Notes under the pieces: model-generated
The model's database searches: none
The model's input: the letters and a program-made list of their open reading frames with translations, nothing else
What the model was told of the DNA's origin: nothing
Position numbers and translations under genes: made by a program
Shown: positions 46,086-54,020 of the stretch, one piece after another
Layout: each line of letters opens with the position of its first letter
How positions within the stretch are numbered: position 1 is the stretch's first letter
From: Rhizobiaceae bacterium
Lineage (GTDB): Bacteria; Pseudomonadota; Alphaproteobacteria; Rhizobiales; Rhizobiaceae
NCBI GenBank assembly: GCA_025698895.1
Contig: JAILWO010000001.1
Location: forward strand, 965,001 to 1,029,000
Length of the DNA stretch: 64,000 nt
Direction: 5' to 3'

Positions 46086-46400
46086 CTATGCCCGGTTGCC
46101 CTTCACGTGCCTGACCAGCACATCATTGATTCTGCTCTGCCACCCCGGCCCGGTCTTGCGGAAGTGCTCGACCACTTCCTGGTCGAGACGCAGACCGATC
46201 CGCTCCTTGGTCGGCGTCTTCTGCGGACCGCGCTGGCCTCGCATCTTCTCGAACGCCTCAACGATTTCGGGGAACACCTCCTTCATCGGACGGAAGTGCT
46301 TGAAATCCTCGGCGCTGAGTTCGCGAACTTCGCCCTCCTCGTCCGTCAGAGGGGGCAGGTGCTCAGGAAGTCGCGGCATAGATTTTCTGCTCACGGTCAT
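46086..46400 (-). CDS. brnA: BrnA-family antitoxin
   Basis: A 104-residue antitoxin with a ribbon-helix-helix C-terminus, ERIGLRLDQEVVEHFRKTGPGWQSRINDVLVRHV, the BrnA signature. It neutralises the BrnT ribonuclease and represses the operon by binding palindromic DNA. The start at 46400 follows AAAGG. It overlaps the upstream brnT by 38 bases, the usual toxin-first arrangement of BrnT/BrnA. A perfect palindrome in the promoter upstream of brnT is the likely operator. Confidence 0.88.
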   Translation of the reverse strand: MTVSRKSMPRLPEHLPPLTDEEGEVRELSAEDFKHFRPMKEVFPEIVEAFEKMRGQRGPQKTPTKERIGLRLDQEVVEHFRKTGPGWQSRINDVLVRHVKGNRA

Positions 46401-46632
46401 TGGCCTTTCTGAACGAGATAATGCGCATGCGTCCGTTTCGGCTTGTCCAGCAGACGACATGCAGGCGTTCGCCGATCATGCCGTATGTCACCCAGCGCGG
46501 TTCGCCGTAGTCGCGGCGATTGTCAGCGGTGGTCATCGCCGATGGAAAGTCGATCAAAGCCACATCCGCGAAATCGACGCCATGCCGGCTCAGCGCGTCC
46601 CGTCGCTTCGCCTCATCCCATTCGATCTCCAT
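46363..46632 (-). CDS. brnT: BrnT-family toxin (RNase)
   Basis: An 89-residue RelE-fold ribonuclease toxin. The family pattern is clear: MEIEWDEAKRRDALSRHGVDFADVALI, the middle GEPRWVTYGMIGERLHVVCWT, and RIISFRKANDREQKIYAA, which holds the conserved Arg and His/Lys residues. Length and ending are standard, so it is probably active. It begins 37 bases after the pheS stop codon. Its promoter overlaps that stop. Confidence 0.88.
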   Translation of the reverse strand: MEIEWDEAKRRDALSRHGVDFADVALIDFPSAMTTADNRRDYGEPRWVTYGMIGERLHVVCWTSRNGRMRIISFRKANDREQKIYAATS

Positions 46633-46643
46633 TCACTGCCATC

Positions 46644-46672
46644 ATATTTAATTGTGGCCACAAATAAATCAA
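46644..46672 (-). promoter_or_regulatory. Promoter with embedded palindromic operator for brnT-brnA
   Basis: On the minus strand TTGATT (46672-46667), a 17-base spacer and AAATAT (46649-46644) form a sigma-70-like promoter. The spacer contains the perfect palindrome TTGTGGCCACAA (46652-46663), a good site for BrnA autorepression. The pheS stop codon TGA is inside the -35 box. Confidence 0.6.
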
Positions 46673-47754
46673 GTGCTCAACCCGCCGAACAGGGTCGGCA
46701 TGTCGAGCGGGCGGAAGCCGTAATGCGACAGCCAGCGCACGTCGGCGTCGAAGTAGTCGCGCAGGTCCGGCATGCCATATTTCAGCGTGGCGATGCGGTC
46801 GATGCCCATGCCCCAGGCGAAGCCCTGATATTCGTCCGGATCGATGCCGCCGAAGCGCAGCACATTGGGATGCACCATGCCGCAGCCGAGGATCTCCATC
46901 CAGTCGCTGCCCTCGCCAAAGCGCACCTCGCCCGGCTTCGACCGGTCGCACTGGATGTCGACCTCGAGGCTCGGCTCGGTGAAGGGAAAGAAGCTCGGCC
47001 TGAAGCGCATGTTGACCGACGGCACCTCGAAGAAGGCCTTGCAGAACTCCGACAGCACCCATTTCATGTTGGCGATATTGGCTGTGCGGTCGATGACCAG
47101 CCCTTCGAGCTGGTGGAACATGGGCGTGTGGGTGGCGTCGGAATCCTGCCGGTAGGTCTTGCCGGGAATGACGATCCGGATCGGCGGCTTCTGGGCCTCC
47201 ATGGTGCGGATCTGCACCGGCGAGGTGTGGGTGCGCAGGAGCATGCGCTCGCCATCCGCCTTCTCGTTGAAGAAGAAGGTGTCGTGCATCTCGCGCGCGG
47301 GATGGCCGGGCGGGAAATTGAGCGCGGTGAAGTTGTAGTAGTCGGTCTCGATGTCCGGCCCTTCGGCGATGGCGAAGCCCATGTCGCCGAAGATCGCGGC
47401 GATCTCGTCGATCACCTGGCTGATCGGATGGATGCGGCCCCGCTCGGCCGGCGCCGGCCGGACCGGAAGCGTGACGTCGACCGTCTCGGCCGCCAGCCGC
47501 GCCTCTATCGCCGCGTCGCGCAGCTCGGCTCGGCGGGCCGACAGCGCCTCGGCGATGCGCGCCTTGAGCCCGTTGAGCAGGGGGCCGTTCGCCTGGCGCT
47601 CCTCGGCGCTCATCGCGCCCAGCGTCTTCATCAGTTCGGACACCGAGCCCTTCTTGCCGAGCGCGGCGACCCGCACCGTTTCAAGCGCCGCCTCGTCGGG
47701 CGCGGCGGCGATCTCGCGGTTGAGATCCGCCTCGAGTGTGTCGATATCGGTCAT
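46669..47754 (-). CDS. pheS: Phenylalanine--tRNA ligase alpha subunit
   Basis: A 361-residue class II synthetase subunit that charges tRNA-Phe. The N-terminal coiled-coil is followed by motif 2 ([14 protein letters not shown] near residue 200) and the Phe pocket in [21 protein letters not shown]. Motif 3 is [22 protein letters not shown]. All are complete. It lies downstream of rplT after 158 bases that contain a hairpin, and its stop codon overlaps the brnT promoter. Confidence 0.98.
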   Translation of the reverse strand: MTDIDTLEADLNREIAAAPDEAALETVRVAALGKKGSVSELMKTLGAMSAEERQANGPLLNGLKARIAEALSARRAELRDAAIEARLAAETVDVTLPVRPAPAERGRIHPISQVIDEIAAIFGDMGFAIAEGPDIETDYYNFTALNFPPGHPAREMHDTFFFNEKADGERMLLRTHTSPVQIRTMEAQKPPIRIVIPGKTYRQDSDATHTPMFHQLEGLVIDRTANIANMKWVLSEFCKAFFEVPSVNMRFRPSFFPFTEPSLEVDIQCDRSKPGEVRFGEGSDWMEILGCGMVHPNVLRFGGIDPDEYQGFAWGMGIDRIATLKYGMPDLRDYFDADVRWLSHYGFRPLDMPTLFGGLST

Positions 47755-47791
47755 TCGAAACTGCAGCTCATGTCGGTTGCGAAACGAAACA

Positions 47792-47820
47792 AACCCGCGC
47801 CAGCCGGGCCAGCGCGGGTT
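47792..47820 (-). terminator. Hairpin between rplT and pheS
   Basis: AACCCGCGC (47792-47800) pairs with GCGCGGGTT (47812-47820). On the minus strand the stem is followed by TGTTTCG. It is either an rplT terminator or an attenuator ahead of pheS. No Phe-rich leader peptide was seen. Confidence 0.6.
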
Positions 47821-47912
47821 CCCAAATCAGATTTTCAAAGGCTTGGGAAGCGCTGGGCTCTCCTAGCCGCATTGTCCGGACGCCGGAGCGCTGCGCGCCG
47901 GCTGGAAATGCT

Positions 47913-48314
47913 CTAGGCCGCGGCGCTCTCAAACTGGTTCGGGGTCGTGTCCTTGAGATAGTCGAGCGCCGCCCTGGACTTCGCCACCAGCGCGCCGAAA
48001 GCCTGCGGCTCGTGGATGGCCATGTCGGACAGCACCTTGCGGTCGATCTCGATGCCGGCCTTGTTCAGCCCGTCGATGAAACGGCCATAGGTCAGGCCGT
48101 GCTCGCGCACGGCGGCGTTGATGCGCTGGATCCACAGGGCGCGGAAGTTGCGCTTGCGGTTCTTGCGGTCGCGATACTGGTACTGCAGCGACTTGTCGAC
48201 CGCCTGCTTGGCGATGCGGATGGTGTTCTTGCGGCGGCCGTAGAAGCCCTTGGCGGCCTTCAGGACCTTCTTGTGCTTTGCGTGGGCGGTGACGCCTCTC
48301 TTGACGCGTGCCAT
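47913..48314 (-). CDS. rplT: 50S ribosomal protein L20
   Basis: A 133-residue early-assembly protein of the large subunit. It begins [28 protein letters not shown], with the long basic N-terminal extension, and contains [23 protein letters not shown]. In other bacteria L20 represses its own operon by binding the leader mRNA. The gene follows rpmI by 38 bases in the standard infC-rpmI-rplT order. Confidence 0.98.
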   Translation of the reverse strand: MARVKRGVTAHAKHKKVLKAAKGFYGRRKNTIRIAKQAVDKSLQYQYRDRKNRKRNFRALWIQRINAAVREHGLTYGRFIDGLNKAGIEIDRKVLSDMAIHEPQAFGALVAKSRAALDYLKDTTPNQFESAAA

Positions 48315-48352
48315 GTCATGATCTCCTTGAAACGCTTTGTCAGGCTACCGGC

Positions 48353-48562
48353 TCAGAGGCCGCCGCCATTCGGCAGATAGTTCTTCACGACCTTGCGGGC
48401 GTCCGGTTCGGCCAGAACCATCATGCCGCGCGCGTCGCGAATGAACTTGTTGCTGCGCTTGATCATGCCGTGGCGTTTGCCCATGGCGGCCACCTTGACC
48501 TTGCCGGTCGCGGTGATCTTGAAACGCTTCTTGGCCGAAGACTTCGTCTTCATCTTGGGCAT
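48353..48562 (-). CDS. rpmI: 50S ribosomal protein L35
   Basis: A 69-residue basic protein, [23 protein letters not shown], with the family's MPKMKTKS start and [24 protein letters not shown] ending. GGAGAG precedes the ATG. The upstream 235 bases, up to the ICMT-like gene, contain several short GC-rich hairpins that could form a translational control leader, though none was resolved. Confidence 0.97.
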   Translation of the reverse strand: MPKMKTKSSAKKRFKITATGKVKVAAMGKRHGMIKRSNKFIRDARGMMVLAEPDARKVVKNYLPNGGGL

Positions 48563-48800
48563 TTTGCTCTCCGTTTGTTTGGCTCACGGCAAGCTCGCTC
48601 GCGCTCGCTGCCTCCGCATGGGCGGCCCGAAAGGCCGACGCGGTCGCGCTTGCCTCGCTTCGCTCGGTCCAGCGCTTGTTTGTGAGCTTTTTCAGCATTG
48701 TGAACCGCCACGGCATGCCCTGCCGGCCGGCTCGGAACGCGGCCTTATACAGAGGTCGTGGCCATTGCGCAACGGGGCATGGCTGCGGCCGCCTGCGGCG

Positions 48801-49454
48801 TCAGGGCACCCTGAACAGCACCGGCAGGACGCCGCCGTCCTGCCAGACCTCGATCATCTCGAAGGCCGGGAAGGCCAGGAAGAAGACCAGCCCGTCGATC
48901 AGGGTGCGCCGCAGCCGGTCCGGACGGAAAGAGACCGTGTCCTCGTCGCGGTAGAGACGGAAGCGTGGCCAGAACCGCGGCACGCGGTCCAGATAGGCTC
49001 TGTAGGGCCGGCCGAAGGTCTCGGCCAGGAACCTTTCCTCGCGCAGGATGACGATGTGGAATGCCAGCGCGCAAAGGGCGCCGAACAGGAACGCTGTCGA
49101 GACCGACCCCATCTGGGCGCCGATCCCGACGGAAGCGACCGTCGAGAACAGGTAGAGCGGATTGCGCGTGACGGAGTAGGGACCGGCCGTCACGATCTCG
49201 GCCGCCTTGCGCCCGCCGACATAGAGCGTCGACCACAGCCGGCCGCCGATGCCGACGACAATCAAGCCGAGCCCGATCGCCTCGACGGCCTCATGAGCGG
49301 CTTCGGGCAGGGCGGATCGGACGAACAGGAAGATCGCGAACAGGAAAAGGATCAGCCCGCCGAGAACGAGACGGCGGGCGCGCTGGAAGCGATGCAGGGC
49401 CGACCTCGGTCCGGCCGGGGCGGGTGCCGGCATCGCATTGTGTGAGACTGGCAT
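48801..49454 (-). CDS. Isoprenylcysteine carboxyl methyltransferase-like (ICMT/PEMT fold) membrane protein
   Basis: A protein of about 217 residues with four to five hydrophobic helices and the SAM-binding core of the ICMT/phospholipid-methyltransferase fold. This includes TAGPYSVTRNPLYLFSTVAS and the RP-plus-Glu pattern REERFLAETFGRPYRAYLDRVPRF. Bacterial members methylate lipids or small molecules at the membrane, and the substrate is unknown. Starts at 49505 (GTG), 49454 or 49433 are all possible because no clear Shine-Dalgarno precedes any. It lies between infC and rpmI on the same strand. Confidence 0.82.
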   Translation of the reverse strand: MPVSHNAMPAPAPAGPRSALHRFQRARRLVLGGLILFLFAIFLFVRSALPEAAHEAVEAIGLGLIVVGIGGRLWSTLYVGGRKAAEIVTAGPYSVTRNPLYLFSTVASVGIGAQMGSVSTAFLFGALCALAFHIVILREERFLAETFGRPYRAYLDRVPRFWPRFRLYRDEDTVSFRPDRLRRTLIDGLVFFLAFPAFEMIEVWQDGGVLPVLFRVP

Positions 49455-49532
49455 TCGCGTGTCGTATCGCGCAAAGGGCTGGGCCGGTACTGTCCAAAGT
49501 GACACAGGACGCGCACCGGCCCGACGACCCGG

Positions 49533-50069
49533 CTACCTTGGCGCCAGCACCATCATCATCTGGCGGCCTTCCAGCTTCGGCTCGGCCTCGACCTTGGCGA
49601 TCGGCTCGACCTCGCCGCGCACCTTGTTGAGAAGCTGCATGCCGAGTTCGAGATGCGCCATCTCGCGGCCGCGGAAGCGCAGCGTGATCTTGACCTTGTC
49701 GCCTTCCTCGAAGAAGCGGCGCACCGCCTTCATCTTCACGTCATAGTCATGCGTGTCGATGTTGGGACGCATCTTGATCTCCTTGATCTCGATGGTCTTC
49801 TGGTGCTTGCGCGCCTCGGCCGCCTTCTTCTGGTTGGCGTATTTGAGTTTGCCCAGATCGAGGATCTTGCAGACGGGCGGATCGGCGTTGGGGGAAATCT
49901 CGACGAGGTCGAGCCCCGCCTCCTCGGCCGCCAGCAGCGCGTCGTTGATCGACACGACGCCGCGATTGCCACCGTTTTCGTCGATGAGTTGCACCTTGGC
50001 GACACGGATTTCGAGATTGGAGCGGGGCCCCTCCTTGACGGGGGGCGGCGCCTTGAATGGTCTGCGAAT
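49533..50069 (-). CDS. infC: Translation initiation factor IF-3, AUU start
   Basis: IF-3 (178 residues) splits 70S ribosomes and proofreads the start codon. The N-domain has [20 protein letters not shown] and the C-domain [41 protein letters not shown]-type motifs. The reading frame continues up to an ATG at 50138 with no ribosome site. In contrast, an AUU at 50069 lies nine bases after a strong AAGGAG (50084-50079) and gives the family N-terminus (I)[10 protein letters not shown]. Initiation at AUU is the known basis of IF-3 autoregulation in E. coli. Confidence 0.93.
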   Translation of the reverse strand: MRRPFKAPPPVKEGPRSNLEIRVAKVQLIDENGGNRGVVSINDALLAAEEAGLDLVEISPNADPPVCKILDLGKLKYANQKKAAEARKHQKTIEIKEIKMRPNIDTHDYDVKMKAVRRFFEEGDKVKITLRFRGREMAHLELGMQLLNKVRGEVEPIAKVEAEPKLEGRQMMMVLAPR

Positions 50070-50233
50070 GGTCGTTTTCTCCTTAAGCCGTTCGCGATAG
50101 GGGTTGTGTCGGGAAAATGGTTTCCCGTGCCGCGTCATGTTGGTGCGCGACGTGAACTGTCAATAGCATATTACGGGCAAAAGACCATGCGCGACGGCCC
50201 GAATTCGCTGTTTCGGACGGATTGGAAGGCATG

Positions 50234-51001
50234 ATGGGCAAGGTGGAGACGGGCGTTCTCGACCTCGAGGGGGCGGGCATCGCCTGGAAGCGGCGGCGGG
50301 GCAAGGCGCCGGGCGCGGTGTGGCTGGGCGGCTTCCGTTCCGACATGGCCGGCAGCAAGGCCGAGGCGCTCGACGCCTGGGCGGCGGATACGGGCCGCGC
50401 CTATCTGCGCCACGACTATTCCGGCCACGGCTTGTCCGGCGGGGCATTCGTCGACGGCACGATCTCGAAATGGCTGGCCGAGAGCCTCGCGGTCTTTCGC
50501 GCCCTTTCGGACGGGCCGCAGGTGCTGGTCGGTTCGTCGATGGGCGCCTGGATCGCGCTCAGGATGGCGGCCGAACTGCGCGCCGCCGGCGAAACGGGCC
50601 GCGTCGCCGGCATGGTGCTGATCGCGCCGGCGCCGGACTTCACGGTCGAACTGATGGAGCCGCAACTGACCGATGCGCAACGGCGCGACCTTAAGACGAA
50701 GGGCTTTTTCGAGGAGGCGTCGCAATATTCGCCCGAGCCGAATGTCTATACGCGCGCGCTGTTCGAGGACGGCCGCGCCAACCGGGTCATGACCGGGCCG
50801 ATCGACACCCACTGCCCGGTTCATGTCATCCAGGGCACGGCCGATCCCGACGTGCCGGCCGCGCACGCGCTCAAGCTGGTCGAGCACCTGCCGTCGGACG
50901 ACGTGACGCTGTCGCTGGTTCCGGGCGGCGACCACCGGCTTTCGCGACCACAGGACATCGAGCTGATCACGCGGGCGGTGGACGAGATGGCGCGTGCGTG
51001 A
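50234..51001 (+). CDS. Alpha/beta hydrolase, ABHD10-like
   Basis: A serine hydrolase of about 255 residues. The nucleophile elbow is VGSSMGAW, the acid is probably in GTADPDVPA and the base in GGDHRLSRPQD. The oxyanion region WLGGFRSDMAGSKAEAL is like mitochondrial ABHD10-type thioesterases and related bacterial proteins. The substrate is not known. ATGs at 50231 and 50234 and a TTG at 50222 compete, with GGAAGG just upstream favouring 50234. The stop overlaps the sulfotransferase start (TGATG). Confidence 0.87.
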   Translation: MGKVETGVLDLEGAGIAWKRRRGKAPGAVWLGGFRSDMAGSKAEALDAWAADTGRAYLRHDYSGHGLSGGAFVDGTISKWLAESLAVFRALSDGPQVLVGSSMGAWIALRMAAELRAAGETGRVAGMVLIAPAPDFTVELMEPQLTDAQRRDLKTKGFFEEASQYSPEPNVYTRALFEDGRANRVMTGPIDTHCPVHVIQGTADPDVPAAHALKLVEHLPSDDVTLSLVPGGDHRLSRPQDIELITRAVDEMARA

Positions 51002-51762
51002 TGCACGAAACGACGTTCGACTCCTATATCATCTGCACGTCGCCGCGCAGCGGCAGCACCTTGCTGTGCGATATGCTGACAGCGACCGGGTTGGCCGGCA
51101 AACCCGCTTCCTACTTTTTCGGAATCTCGCTTGAGGAGTGGCTGGAAGAGCTGGATATGGCGCCGGCCGAAACGACCAGTGAGCGTGACGTTCTGGAAGC
51201 GGTCTTTGCTGTGGCGCTGCACAAGGGCCGTAACGGCACCGGAATGTTCGGGCTGCGCATGCAGGCGCACGGCTTCGCGTTCTTCCGTGAGAAGCTGGCC
51301 GTTCTCCATCCCGGAAACCTGTCCGACCGCGAACGCCTCGAACGGGCTTTCGGAGCGACCTTGTTCGTGCATCTGACCCGCCCCGACAAGCTCGACCAGG
51401 CCGTGTCCTATCTCAAGGCCCAGCAGACCGGCCTGTGGCATGTGGCGCCGGACGGGTCCGAACTGGAGCGGCTGGCTCCCCAAGGCGAGCCGCGTTACGA
51501 CCGTGAGGCGATCCGGGCCTGTGTCGAGACAATGGCGGCCTGGGACCGCGACTGGAATGACTGGTTCGTGCGCGAAGGAATCGAGCCGCTGCGCATTTCA
51601 TATGACGATCTGTCCGCCGATCCCGTCGGAACCTTGCGTGAGGTTCTGGACCGCCTGGGGTTTGATGCCTCCGCGGCGGACTGCGTGACGCCGGGCGTCG
51701 GGAAACTGGCCGACGGCACCAACCAGGACTGGGTGGCGCGGTTTCGCGCCGGGCAGGAGTAG
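51001..51762 (+). CDS. Stf0-type sulfotransferase
   Basis: A 253-residue PAPS-dependent sulfotransferase. The 5'-phosphosulfate loop is CTSPRSGSTLLCDML near residue 14. The segments LFGLRMQAHGF and HLTRPDKLDQAVSYLKAQQTGLWH match Stf0, which sulfates trehalose in mycobacteria. The rhizobial substrate is unknown and could be a lipid or surface sugar. A GTG one codon earlier is an alternative start. Overlap with the hydrolase suggests co-expression. Confidence 0.88.
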   Translation: MHETTFDSYIICTSPRSGSTLLCDMLTATGLAGKPASYFFGISLEEWLEELDMAPAETTSERDVLEAVFAVALHKGRNGTGMFGLRMQAHGFAFFREKLAVLHPGNLSDRERLERAFGATLFVHLTRPDKLDQAVSYLKAQQTGLWHVAPDGSELERLAPQGEPRYDREAIRACVETMAAWDRDWNDWFVREGIEPLRISYDDLSADPVGTLREVLDRLGFDASAADCVTPGVGKLADGTNQDWVARFRAGQE

Positions 51763-51818
51763 CGCGAAGCCGGGCTCCAGCGCCGCCTCTCGATGGTCCC
51801 GCGGACCGGGGCCCCGCC

Positions 51819-52259
51819 TCAGGCGTTCGGCCGAGGCTCCGCCACGCGCCTGATCTCTTCGGGCAGGGCCTCGAATATCTTGGCCATCTGGCCGCCGTCC
51901 ACGTGACGGGCGAGGACACCGCACACGACCCTGAAAGCGTCTTCGGAATTCACCGGGCGGAAGGACTCCAGGTCGGCCTCGATCTTCGGAAGGAACTCAT
52001 CGAGGGACCGTGTCTTGTCAGGGATCGTCGAGGGCTGGTACCGGTCGTAATAGGCGCCGCGGACGAGAAGCGGCAATTGCGAACCCAGATGGGCTCCGAG
52101 ATCCGGCCCGACACGGTCGCGCACGGCGCGAAGCACGGAACCGAGAACGTGCCACGCAAGCTGCCGGTCGGGGCCCATCTCGGCCATGATCTCGTCGAGC
52201 CAGATGTTCGTGGTCTGAAGCGTCTTGTCGAAGACATCCACTCCGGTGGCGCTCATCAT
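51819..52259 (-). CDS. DUF2267 protein
   Basis: A 146-residue soluble all-helical protein with the DUF2267 pattern: FDKTLQTTNIWLDEIM, AWHVLGSVLRAVRDRVGPDLGAHLGSQLPLLVRGAYYDRYQP and VNSEDAFRVVCGVLARHVDGGQ. This family often appears near stress and general-response genes. No biochemical activity is established. The 141-base gap upstream shows no clear promoter. Confidence 0.87.
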   Translation of the reverse strand: MMSATGVDVFDKTLQTTNIWLDEIMAEMGPDRQLAWHVLGSVLRAVRDRVGPDLGAHLGSQLPLLVRGAYYDRYQPSTIPDKTRSLDEFLPKIEADLESFRPVNSEDAFRVVCGVLARHVDGGQMAKIFEALPEEIRRVAEPRPNA

Positions 52260-52400
52260 AGCCTCCTATCCGTCGGGATTTTTGTCCAACAGTCGCGGTC
52301 ACGCATTGTTCCGCCCCGCCAGCAGGACGACAGTGACCCGGGGCGGCGCCAGTCGCCCGGCTTCCAGGCGGAGGATCAGCGATCCGCCGCCGCACCGCTC

Positions 52401-52979
52401 CTATCGGCCGGTCGACGCCGCCGGCCGCACCTTGGTGGCGATGGGTCCGGTATCGCCGATCTCCTCGACATAGTGCACCTCGTCGCCCCGCTTGAGGCGG
52501 TCGAAATCGCCGCCGAGGAGGCCGTTGCGATGGAAGTAGAGCAGGCCGCCATCCTTGTTCATCAGAAATCCGTGGTCCTCGTCGGCGTGCATTTCCGCCA
52601 CCTGGCCGAGGAACTGGTTCTGGTCGTCGTGATAATCGGCCGTCGCGCCGCCTTCGCGCTGGCGCTTGAAATCGATGAGCTGCCGCTCGGCGGCCGCGAA
52701 CGCATCGACGATCGCGTTTCTCAGGTCGGGGTCCTGGAACTTCTGCTGGAGGCGATCGGGCTCATAGGCCACCACGAGGTCCTGATGGCCCGGTACGCTC
52801 ATCTCGATACGCACGACCGGGGGCGTGCGTGCCGGGTCGGCCCGTTGGTCGACACGCACGCGGCAGCCCACCAGCCCCTCGTAGAGCTCCTCCAGCTTGT
52901 CCACCCGCCCGCGGATTTCGTCTTCGGCCCAATCTGGCTTTTCCAGCCTGTGGAACGCGATCTCGAGAGGAATTTGCAT
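52401..52979 (-). CDS. HPF/RaiA-like ribosome-associated domain fused to a cold-shock domain
   Basis: A 192-residue protein. Residues 1 to about 115 resemble the HPF/RaiA (S30AE) ribosome-hibernation fold (MQIPLEIAFHRLEK, VRIEMSVPGHQDLVV). Residues about 128-190 form a cold-shock-like OB domain: GQVAEMHADEDHGFLMNKDGG, LLYFHRNGL, FDRLKRGDEVHYVEE, TGPIATKV. The combination suggests binding to ribosomes or RNA under stress or stationary phase. AGGTGAG lies six bases before the ATG at 52979. The neighbouring methyltransferase is on the same strand. Confidence 0.85.
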   Translation of the reverse strand: MQIPLEIAFHRLEKPDWAEDEIRGRVDKLEELYEGLVGCRVRVDQRADPARTPPVVRIEMSVPGHQDLVVAYEPDRLQQKFQDPDLRNAIVDAFAAAERQLIDFKRQREGGATADYHDDQNQFLGQVAEMHADEDHGFLMNKDGGLLYFHRNGLLGGDFDRLKRGDEVHYVEEIGDTGPIATKVRPAASTGR

Positions 52980-53064
52980 GGTGCTCACCTGACAGTCCCG
53001 CCGCCCGGCGCGGCGTCTTCGGCAACGCTCCGGCTGCGCGATTGTTCCGATGGGCGGCGGCGGC

Positions 53065-53928
53065 TCAGCCCGGCGTGCAGGCGATGACGTAGTCGGCGCC
53101 GTGGCGCAGCCCGCCCTCGGCGCGGCATAGCGCGGTGCCGCGCTCGCGCAGGGTCTCGATCCGGGAGCGCAAGCCTTCCGCCAGCTTTTCGTCGGCCATG
53201 CGCGGCAGGCGCCGTGCCGCCATGTCGAGCTGCGAATGCACCCATTTCTCGTGGTAACGGTTGGGGAAACGCCTGGCATGAGAAACGGCAAAGCCCGCCT
53301 TGCGCAGCGTGTCGACCACCCATTCGGCCGGATATTCGCGGTAGGGCGTCTCGTCGGCCAGCAGAAGGCAGGCGTCGCGGACCCGGCCGATGTCCCGGAC
53401 GATCCGGGCAGCCTGTGTCGGCGCGCTGCCGACCACATAGGGGTCCAGCCCGACGACGTAGAGCCAGCGCCCCACATGCGGTCTGAGCCGGCTGAACAAC
53501 CGCTCCTGGAAATAGGGCGAGAAGCCTTCGACGGCGCCGACCAGATAGTCGGCCAGCACCGTGTCGAACACGTCGCCTTTTAGCAGGTCCGGGTCTGTCC
53601 AGTTGCCGACCAGCAAGCGGTCCTGCGACCGCAACCGCGCGCCGGCGCGGTCTTCCACCTGGGCGGCGTGGGACGCGGACCCCGTGACGCCGACCCAGCG
53701 GCCAGTCGGCAGGGCGGTGCTCCACAGAGCCGAGTTCACGCCTGTACCCGCGTCGAGAAACCTGCCCCAGTCCCGGCCGGCGTTGAGATGCTCGATGTGA
53801 CGGAACAGCAGGGAAGTCCGCCCGGCCGGGGCGGCGGAGCCGGCCGGTGTCGGCGTGGAATTGCGAGCGATCGTCACGCGGCACCACCGGCGCCAGGGAA
53901 TGGCTGCCGCAGGTACGCCTCGGCGCAT
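53065..53928 (-). CDS. Class I SAM-dependent methyltransferase-like protein
   Basis: A protein of up to 287 residues with a Rossmann-like SAM motif (FLDAGTGVNSALW near residue 58), the acidic loop around GNWTDPDLLKGDVFDTVLADYLVG and a later HARRFPNRYHEKW segment. No specific family was recognised and the substrate is unknown. Start is uncertain: 53928 is the longest and a GTG at 53877 is possible. It is followed by the HPF-cold-shock gene and is divergent from the zinc receptor gene. Confidence 0.7.
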   Translation of the reverse strand: MRRGVPAAAIPWRRWCRVTIARNSTPTPAGSAAPAGRTSLLFRHIEHLNAGRDWGRFLDAGTGVNSALWSTALPTGRWVGVTGSASHAAQVEDRAGARLRSQDRLLVGNWTDPDLLKGDVFDTVLADYLVGAVEGFSPYFQERLFSRLRPHVGRWLYVVGLDPYVVGSAPTQAARIVRDIGRVRDACLLLADETPYREYPAEWVVDTLRKAGFAVSHARRFPNRYHEKWVHSQLDMAARRLPRMADEKLAEGLRSRIETLRERGTALCRAEGGLRHGADYVIACTPG

Positions 53929-53967
53929 GAACCCGCAACTTCCAGGGGAATGTCCATTGCCCTCAAC

Positions 53968-53988
53968 GATGTAATGATATAACGCATC
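53968..53988 (+). promoter_or_regulatory. Zur-like operator upstream of the TonB receptor
   Basis: An imperfect palindrome with GATG and CATC ends and the core GTAATGATATAAC differs at two positions from the rhizobial Zur core GTTATAATATAAC. It lies 32 bases before a His-rich TonB receptor, which supports zinc control. Confidence 0.6.
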
Positions 53989-54020
53989 ACCTTTCGAACT
54001 TAGCCTTTCGAGGGGGTCCC

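Noticed and set aside
47755-47912. Phe-rich leader peptide attenuator for pheS
   Set aside because: A hairpin exists, but no short frame with Phe codons was seen ahead of it.
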